Below are positions 1 through 3,892 of a stretch of DNA of 5,846 bases, one piece after another (within the stretch, counting starts at the first letter, position 1; every line of letters starts with the position of its first letter). Source of the stretch: Methanosaeta sp. UBA80 (lineage in GTDB: Archaea; Halobacteriota; Methanosarcinia; Methanotrichales; Methanotrichaceae); the NCBI GenBank assembly GCA_002505805.1, contig DAWB01000047.1, positions 8,394 to 14,239 of the forward strand, in the 5' to 3' direction. Both the position numbers and the translations under genes were made by a program. Under the pieces are notes generated by a model, which ran no database searches, was not told where the DNA came from, and saw only the letters and a program-made list of their open reading frames with translations.

Positions 1-987
1 GCAGATTTCATAGGGGGCGGAGAAGAAGGCCTGACCGTACTGACCAGGAATGCCACCGAGTCGATCAACATCATCTCCCGGGGCCTGAACTGGAAGAAGG
101 GCGATGGAATCGTCACCACTCTTTTAGAGCACCACTCCAACCTTTTGCCCTGGATCAGACAGAAGCAGCTCGGCGCCGATCTGAAGATCGTGAAGCCGGA
201 CAGTGACGGTCTTCTGGACCTCTCCGATTTAGACAGCGCCATAAAGAAGAAAACCCGGATGGTGGCAGTCAGCCAGGTCTCCAATTCCCTGGGAACTGTT
301 CTTCCCATCAAGGAGATAGGAGAGATCTGCCGGGATCGTGGGGCGGCCCTGCTGGTGGACGGCGCTCAGTCCGTGCCCCATATGCCCTTGAATGTAGAGG
401 ACCTGCATTGCGACTTTCTCTGCTTCTCCGGCCACAAGATGCTCTCTCCCATGGGGGCGGGAGTCCTCTGGATGAGAAAGGAGGAGGGAGTCGAGCCTCT
501 GCTGGTGGGAGGGGGCATGGTAGAGGACGCCGATGTGGATGGCTATGTGGCCAAGAAGGGATATGAGGGCTACGAGGCCGGCACACCGGACATAACCGCG
601 GCCATAGGCCTGGGCCGGGCCATGGATTATCTAACGGATGTGGGAATGGAAAAGATCCACAGCCATGAGCAGAGGCTGGCTTTGCGGCTGGTAGAAGGGC
701 TGCAGGGGATAAAGGGCGTGGTGGTTTACGGACCTTCTCCCGGTCGGGGCAGGAGAAGCGGCGTGGTCTCCTTCTCTGTGGAGGGGCTGCTGCCCCATGA
801 GGTGGCAATGATGCTGGATCAGGCGGCAGGAATATGCGTTCGATCCGGGCAGCACTGCTGCATTCCTCTGATGAAGCATCTGGGCCTGAAATACGGTACA
901 GTGCGGGCCTCGGTGTATCTGTATAACACCGAGGCGGAGATAGATAAGCTTCTGGCCACAGTGGAGCAGATCGCCAGGATGGCCTGA
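1..987 (+). CDS. sufS: SufS-type cysteine desulfurase (class V aminotransferase fold), 5' partial
   Basis: This is a PLP enzyme that removes sulfur from L-cysteine, giving alanine and an enzyme-bound persulfide for Fe-S clusters, cofactors or thiolated tRNA. The frame is open from base 1 to the TGA at 985-987, giving 328 residues. By comparison with E. coli SufS (406 aa, Lys226), about 80 N-terminal residues lie outside the window. Visible landmarks, numbered in the fragment, are RNATESIN near 17-24, EHHSN at 43-47 (the His that stacks on PLP), DGAQ at 120-123, SGHK with the Schiff-base Lys146, EAGTPDITAAIGLG, and RSGQHCC with the probable catalytic Cys286. The Lys-Cys distance of 140 is close to 138 in E. 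coli SufS. The single-residue H-C context and the following PLM favour group II (SufS/CsdA) over IscS/NifS. A second Cys directly follows the catalytic one. It is the first visible gene of a sulfur-transfer cluster, 19 bp ahead of fdhD. The family is sure; the exact in vivo acceptor is inferred. Confidence 0.93.
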   Translation, partial: ADFIGGGEEGLTVLTRNATESINIISRGLNWKKGDGIVTTLLEHHSNLLPWIRQKQLGADLKIVKPDSDGLLDLSDLDSAIKKKTRMVAVSQVSNSLGTVLPIKEIGEICRDRGAALLVDGAQSVPHMPLNVEDLHCDFLCFSGHKMLSPMGAGVLWMRKEEGVEPLLVGGGMVEDADVDGYVAKKGYEGYEAGTPDITAAIGLGRAMDYLTDVGMEKIHSHEQRLALRLVEGLQGIKGVVVYGPSPGRGRRSGVVSFSVEGLLPHEVAMMLDQAAGICVRSGQHCCIPLMKHLGLKYGTVRASVYLYNTEAEIDKLLATVEQIARMA

Positions 988-1006
988 TGGGAGCGGCGGA
1001 CAGATC

Positions 1007-1786
1007 ATGGGGGAAAGAGGGGCATCACAAGAAATGATGGATGATTATGAATGCATTAAGCTCGACGGCGAAGGCCGTCAGGCAGGACTCTGCCCGGTGG
1101 TGGTGGAGGCCCCTCTCTCCATATTCATCAACGGCCGCCACTTCGCCACGGCCATGATCTCTCCTAACCACCGGGCGGAGTTCGTGACCGGCCACTTCTA
1201 TTCTGAGCGGATCATATCCGGGAGGGAGGAGATGCAGTCTCTGGAGATCGAGGGCGATGTGGCCCGGGCCGTGATCTCTCACCCACTGCGGGCCATAGTC
1301 CCCCGTCGGCCCATAGTGAGCGGCTGCGGAGGCATAGCCTCATTCCTGGACCAGGCCAAGCTTCCCAGGATCGATTCTGATCTCAAGATCGATATAGAGC
1401 AGGCCCGAGAGGCCATGGCTGCCATATCCCTATCCGAGCTCCATATGGCCACGGGAGGAGTGCACTGTGTAGGCCTCTTCGGGGATGGCGAGCCCATAAT
1501 CATCGAGGATATCGGCAGGCACAATGCCCTGGACAAGGCCATAGGCTCTTCACTGATGCGCCGAAATGGATTTGATTTCGGCAGAAGCTACGTGGCCTGC
1601 ACCGGCCGGGTCTCATCGGACATGGCTCTCAAATGTTCTGTGGCCGGAATTCCCCTGGTCCTATCCCGGGGAGCCACCACCAGCCTGGCCATATCCATTG
1701 CCCAGAGGACGGGCCTGTGCATCATCGGCTTTCTGAGGGGAAAGAGGATGACCGTCTACTGCCATGGCCACAGGCTGGAAGGCTGA
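1007..1786 (+). CDS. fdhD: FdhD-family sulfurtransferase / formate dehydrogenase accessory protein
   Basis: FdhD proteins take persulfide sulfur from a cysteine desulfurase and pass it to the Mo/W-bis-pterin cofactor of formate dehydrogenase-like enzymes in the cytoplasm. The 259-residue product has the family landmarks in order: VEAPLSIFING near 34-44, SGCGG with Cys107, ATGGVHCVGLF, the strongly conserved EDIGRHNALDKAIG, a TGRVSSDM segment, RGATTSLAISIA, and a C-terminal GFLRGKRMTVY. Length is normal for the family. In E. coli the sulfur-transfer loop is CxxC; here only the first Cys is present (CGGI, Ile110 at the second place). The ATG at 1007 has only a weak upstream GGA; in-frame ATGs at 1034 and 1037 are possible starts that would cost 9-10 unconserved residues. 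Genes before and after are 19 and 17 bp away, so it is probably co-transcribed with its sulfur donor. The client could be a formate dehydrogenase or the related formylmethanofuran dehydrogenase; neither is in the window. Confidence 0.94.
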   Translation: MGERGASQEMMDDYECIKLDGEGRQAGLCPVVVEAPLSIFINGRHFATAMISPNHRAEFVTGHFYSERIISGREEMQSLEIEGDVARAVISHPLRAIVPRRPIVSGCGGIASFLDQAKLPRIDSDLKIDIEQAREAMAAISLSELHMATGGVHCVGLFGDGEPIIIEDIGRHNALDKAIGSSLMRRNGFDFGRSYVACTGRVSSDMALKCSVAGIPLVLSRGATTSLAISIAQRTGLCIIGFLRGKRMTVYCHGHRLEG

Positions 1787-1793
1787 GGCGGCC

Positions 1794-1799
1794 GGGTGA
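1794..1799 (+). promoter_or_regulatory. Ribosome binding site of ttuA
   Basis: GGGTGA lies 4 nt before the ATG at 1804 and matches part of the archaeal GGAGGTGATC consensus. It decides the start codon against the longer open frame that reaches back into fdhD. Confidence 0.75.
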
Positions 1800-1803
1800 G
1801 AGC

Positions 1804-2703
1804 ATGAAGTGCACCATCTGCGGCAGTCCCGCAGTAATCTCCCTAAAGCGCAATGGCAATTACCTCTGCCTGGATCATTTCATCTCCTATTTTGAGGCGA
1901 AGGTGGAAGAGACTGTTCTTTCCGGAGGCATGATAGCAGAAAAGGAGAGGATAGCCGTTGCCGTGAGCGGGGGCAAGGACAGCACCGCTCTTCTCTTCTG
2001 CCTCTATCGCATTCTCTCCGGGCGGGAGGTGGAACTGGTGGCGATCACCGTGGACGAGGGCATAGCCGGCTACCGGGACGACACCATCCAGGCGGCAAAG
2101 GCCATAGCCAGGCAGCTGGGAGTAAAGCAGCATATGGTCTCCTTCCGGGAGGAGTACGGCTCCAGCCTGGACCGGATGGTATTGGGAAAGCGTGTCGCTC
2201 CCTGCACCTACTGCGGCGTATTTCGCAAGCACGCCCTCAACCGGGCCGCCAGAACGCTGGGCGCGGATAAGATCGCCACCGGGCACAATCTGGATGACGA
2301 GGCCCAGACGGTGATGATGAATTATCTCAAGGGGGACCTGGAGCGACTGATGCGCCTGCGGCCCCGGCGGGCCCAGAAGGGGCTGGTGCCCCGCATCAAG
2401 CCCCTAAGGATGATGCCGGAAAAGGAGATCGCCCTCTACTGCATGGTCAATGGAATATTCTTTCAGTCGCGGGAGTGCCCCTATGCCAGCTTATCTCTTC
2501 GGGCCGAAGTGAGGGATATGATGAACTCCCTGGAGAGCCAGTTTCCGGGAACCAAGCTCTCCACAGTGCAGGGATTCGAGAGTCTGGATCAAAGAATGAA
2601 GGGAGATTGGGCTCAGATGGATCTGGCCGCCTGCCGGAAGTGCGGCGATCCATGCGTGGGAGAGAGGTGTAAGGCTTGCCAGCTTCTGGAAGAGATTAAG
2701 TAG
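1804..2703 (+). CDS. ttuA: TtuA/Ncs6-type tRNA 2-thiolation enzyme (TIGR00269 family)
   Basis: This 299-residue protein is an adenylating tRNA sulfurtransferase that puts sulfur on a tRNA uridine (U34 in NcsA/Ncs6 enzymes, U54 in bacterial TtuA). Domains in order: an N-terminal zinc site with Cys3, Cys6, Cys22 and His25; a PP-loop SGGKDS at 55-60 for ATP binding; a Cys134-x-x-Cys137 pair and Cys225 (in ECPY), which fit the three ligands of the catalytic [4Fe-4S] cluster; TGHNLDDEAQT near 159-169; and a C-terminal zinc site CRKC (277, 280) and CKAC (289, 292), with a further Cys284 between. Spacing follows Thermus thermophilus TtuA closely. The ATG at 1804 is chosen because the zinc site starts at residue 3 and GGGTGA (1794-1799) sits 4 nt upstream; the longer open frame from 1633 only overlaps fdhD. 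It closes the sulfur cluster and is followed by T-rich terminator-like DNA. Which uridine is modified cannot be read from the sequence. Confidence 0.94.
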   Translation: MKCTICGSPAVISLKRNGNYLCLDHFISYFEAKVEETVLSGGMIAEKERIAVAVSGGKDSTALLFCLYRILSGREVELVAITVDEGIAGYRDDTIQAAKAIARQLGVKQHMVSFREEYGSSLDRMVLGKRVAPCTYCGVFRKHALNRAARTLGADKIATGHNLDDEAQTVMMNYLKGDLERLMRLRPRRAQKGLVPRIKPLRMMPEKEIALYCMVNGIFFQSRECPYASLSLRAEVRDMMNSLESQFPGTKLSTVQGFESLDQRMKGDWAQMDLAACRKCGDPCVGERCKACQLLEEIK

Positions 2704-2735
2704 ATTAATTTATTCTAAGGATTAATTTTTTAACC
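2703..2735 (+). terminator. T-rich transcription terminator candidate after the sulfur cluster
   Basis: Directly after the ttuA stop the DNA becomes very AT-rich and ends in six T's (2726-2731). The 9-mer GATTAATTT occurs twice (2703-2711 and 2720-2728), and its ATTAAT cores could also pair as a weak hairpin. Archaeal RNA polymerase commonly stops at T tracts without a strong stem, so termination here is plausible but not proven. Confidence 0.5.
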
Positions 2736-2831
2736 CCTTCATTTCTGATGGAGATTAAAGCAATAGCTCAATCTGAATTGAAGTTTAGCCCGATTTGCTC
2801 TTGACATAGCCTGGAAGGCTTGCCGGATCTC

Positions 2832-2862
2832 ATGCCTGGCCCGGCCATACAGGCATCTTTTT
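2832..2862 (+). promoter_or_regulatory. Inverted repeat followed by T5, overlapping a TATA-like box
   Basis: ATGCCTG (2832-2838) and CAGGCAT (2850-2856) form a perfect 7-bp stem around an 11-nt, GC-rich loop, followed after one base by TTTTT (2858-2862). As RNA this looks like an intrinsic terminator. As DNA, CTTTTTAAG (2857-2865) could be the box A of the small gene starting at 2914, giving a start site near 2885-2895 and a short leader, and the inverted repeat would then be an operator just upstream of box A. The repeat is seen directly; the choice between the two roles is open. Confidence 0.45.
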
Positions 2863-2902
2863 AAGATGGGAAGAGGCAAGAAGAGATCCGCCAGAGTGTA
2901 GT

Positions 2903-2909
2903 GAGGTGA
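2903..2909 (+). promoter_or_regulatory. Strong ribosome binding site of the 45-residue gene
   Basis: GAGGTGA lies 4 nt before the ATG at 2914, the same spacing as at ttuA. It is the best ribosome binding site in the window and the main reason to accept the very short gene behind it. Confidence 0.8.
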
Positions 2910-2913
2910 CAGT

Positions 2914-3051
2914 ATGCCGGTGAGCAAGAAACAATTAGAGAAGCTGAACAAGATAAAGAAGGCCAAAGCGGAGGAGCTATCCAAGCAGGCAGATGCAGGG
3001 AGCAAGGCAGCCAAGAAGAAGCTCAAGAAGCTGGAGAAGAAGATCAAGTGA
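2914..3051 (+). CDS. Small lysine-rich protein, 45 residues, unknown function
   Basis: The product is unrecognised. It begins MPVSKKQLEKLNKIKKAK and ends with KKKLKKLEKKIK. Seventeen of 45 residues are lysine (38%), with a few Glu, Ala and Leu, no Cys, no aromatic residue, and a single DAGS break near residues 27-30. The pattern suggests two amphipathic helices joined by a short turn, with no signal peptide or membrane segment. A strongly basic, soluble peptide like this could bind nucleic acid or the ribosome, but nothing in the sequence proves that. Support for a real gene comes from the perfect ribosome binding site at 2903-2909, a TATA-like box around 2857-2865, and its position as a free-standing unit between two terminator-like or non-coding stretches. 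The opposite strand shows an apparently hydrophobic frame here, which is only the mirror of lysine codons. Confidence 0.72.
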   Translation: MPVSKKQLEKLNKIKKAKAEELSKQADAGSKAAKKKLKKLEKKIK

Positions 3052-3246
3052 TCCTGTTGGCCCAACTCCATTCCAAGAGATAAGAGGTGCCGCCCATTCG
3101 TCTCATCCTGTGCGGCTGGAAGAACAGAGAGCAGATCGAGCTGCTAGAGCTGTACCGGGGCGAGACCATGGTGTAGGGACAGGCGAAAAGAGGAGCAGAG
3201 AACTGAAGAGAAGCTTGCTTGGGGGCAAAGGCCTGGAAGCAGGAAG

Positions 3247-3302
3247 CCTGGAGTTGCAGGAGTTATTCGGACAAATTCTGTTTCGTCCCTCACATCTCCA
3301 GG
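3247..3302. repeat. Nested inverted repeat, possible structured RNA element
   Basis: CCTGGAG (3247-3253) pairs perfectly with CTCCAGG (3296-3302). Inside lies a second stem, GGAC (3269-3272) with GTCC (3285-3288), which can be extended by AAA/TTT across a bulged C. The two stems enclose each other as a hairpin with internal loops. It is not followed by a T tract, so an intrinsic terminator is unlikely. It could be part of a small RNA, a structured untranslated region, or chance. Confidence 0.35.
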
Positions 3303-3347
3303 ATTGCATATTCCTAAAATCGCCTGTTACTTCAGACCATCACTGAA

Positions 3348-3381
3348 AAGCAATAAATGCTTAGAGATAATTATGATAATT
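3348..3381 (+). promoter_or_regulatory. Candidate promoter/operator of the thioredoxin gene
   Basis: AAGCA-ATAAA-TGCTT (3348-3362) is a perfect 5-bp inverted repeat whose centre AATAAAT lies about 31 bp before the ATG at 3386, the right distance for a box A of a leaderless transcript. It is followed by AATTA-TGA-TAATT (3369-3381), a second inverted repeat, which also contains GATAATT twice (3366-3372, 3375-3381). The symmetry fits a dimeric repressor site, but AT-rich promoters often contain such short palindromes. Confidence 0.4.
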
Positions 3382-3385
3382 CTAT

Positions 3386-3775
3386 ATGACTGAAAAATCA
3401 ATTATCGAGCTTGACGATATGAACTGGGAACTACTGGTTGAAAAGGAAGGAAAACCTATGGTAGTTATGTTCTACAGCCCCACTTGCCCACACTGCTTGG
3501 CCATGATGCCCCATTTCGAAAGATATGCAGATGAATTTAAGGGCAAGATCTCATTTGCCAGAATCGATATAACCCGGAATCCATTTTCCGTTAGCAGATA
3601 CGGTGTCATGGCCACTCCCACTTTCAAGTTCTTCTGTTCCGGACTCCCGGTACAAGAGGTCGTGGGCGAGATATATCCCACTCTGCTCAAGAAGATTACA
3701 GAAGATGCACTGGAGTATGGAAGCTCATGTGCATCAAGATCCACGCCAATCGATTTTAATATAGGCTATGCATGA
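3386..3775 (+). CDS. Thioredoxin-fold protein with CPHC active site
   Basis: This 129-residue cytoplasmic protein has a thioredoxin fold and should carry out thiol-disulfide exchange. The active site CPHC is at 34-37 within YSPTCPHC, and the cis-proline loop is ATPTF with Pro78. The core order, an N-terminal strand and helix, FYSPTC, a FARIDITRN strand and the ATPTFKFF strand, is that of classical thioredoxins. The CPHC dipeptide is that of DsbA rather than the CGPC of thioredoxin, and is known to raise the redox potential in DsbA, so this protein may act as an oxidant, isomerase or specialised reductase. It also has Cys84 and Cys115; the latter is in a roughly 17-residue polar tail beyond the usual fold. 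There is no signal peptide or membrane segment. No ribosome binding site precedes the ATG, so the mRNA may be leaderless. A copper ATPase follows after 117 bp; a role in metal or redox stress is only inferred. Confidence 0.88.
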   Translation: MTEKSIIELDDMNWELLVEKEGKPMVVMFYSPTCPHCLAMMPHFERYADEFKGKISFARIDITRNPFSVSRYGVMATPTFKFFCSGLPVQEVVGEIYPTLLKKITEDALEYGSSCASRSTPIDFNIGYA

Positions 3776-3892
3776 AAACACCGGCTACAGACAATATGCT
3801 CTCTTCAAAAATTCCCCAAATTAAGTGCCAATGCGAATATAGAAACAGACTTCTTTTATCTTAAGACCGACAATATGGTATTGGTGTGAGGC
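3776..3892 (+). other. 117-bp intergenic region between thioredoxin gene and copB
   Basis: It holds the copB TATA-like box and the two GACAATATG copies. No strong hairpin or T tract that would end the thioredoxin transcript is visible, so read-through into copB is possible. A 22-codon frame at 3796-3864 with a KCQC motif has no ribosome binding site and is not called a gene. Confidence 0.55.
3853..3864 (+). promoter_or_regulatory. TATA-like box of copB
   Basis: CTTTTATCTTAA lies about 35 bp before the copB ATG at 3893, which would place the transcript start near 3883-3887 and leave only a very short leader. The 9-mer GACAATATG occurs on both sides of it (3790-3798 and 3869-3877), the second copy between the box and the expected start site, where a repressor could act. 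Confidence 0.45.

Larger units (their letters stand above)
3052..3385 (+). other. 334-bp intergenic region without a convincing gene
   Basis: No reading frame here has both a good start and a protein-like composition. A GTG-started frame of 29 codons (3087-3176) has plausible residues (PPIRLILCGWKNREQ near its start) but only a poor ribosome binding site. A longer frame in another register begins inside the lysine-rich gene and is rich in Arg and Ser, typical of a shadow. The middle part holds a direct repeat of GCCTGGA (3231-3237 and 3246-3252) and a nested inverted repeat at 3247-3302. The last 40 bp turn AT-rich and probably form the promoter of the thioredoxin gene. Confidence 0.6.

Noticed and set aside
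308..808. Minus-strand Pro/Arg-rich frame of 166 codons
   Set aside because: It lies wholly within the desulfurase gene, and its low-complexity composition is typical of the antisense of a GC-rich gene.
1633..1803. N-terminal extension of the TtuA frame
   Set aside because: The added residues overlap the end of fdhD, resemble no domain, and sit ahead of a zinc site that begins at residue 3 of the shorter protein; the ATG at 1804 has the ribosome binding site.
3056..3066. GTTGGCCCAAC palindrome after the lysine-rich gene
   Set aside because: The symmetric sequence leaves room for only a 4-bp stem with a 3-nt loop and has no T tract after it, so a terminator call is not supported.
2739..3071. 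Minus-strand frame of 110 codons that looks hydrophobic and membrane-like
   Set aside because: It is the mirror of the lysine-rich gene: AAG and GAG codons read backwards as Leu and Phe codons. It has no ribosome binding site and its N-terminal part covers the coding strand gene entirely.
2993..3346. Plus-strand frame of 117 codons rich in Arg and Ser
   Set aside because: It starts inside the lysine-rich gene in another register, lacks a ribosome binding site, and its composition is that of a shifted reading of purine-rich DNA.
3796..3864. 22-codon frame with a KCQC motif before copB
   Set aside because: No ribosome binding site, very short, and it covers the probable copB TATA box.
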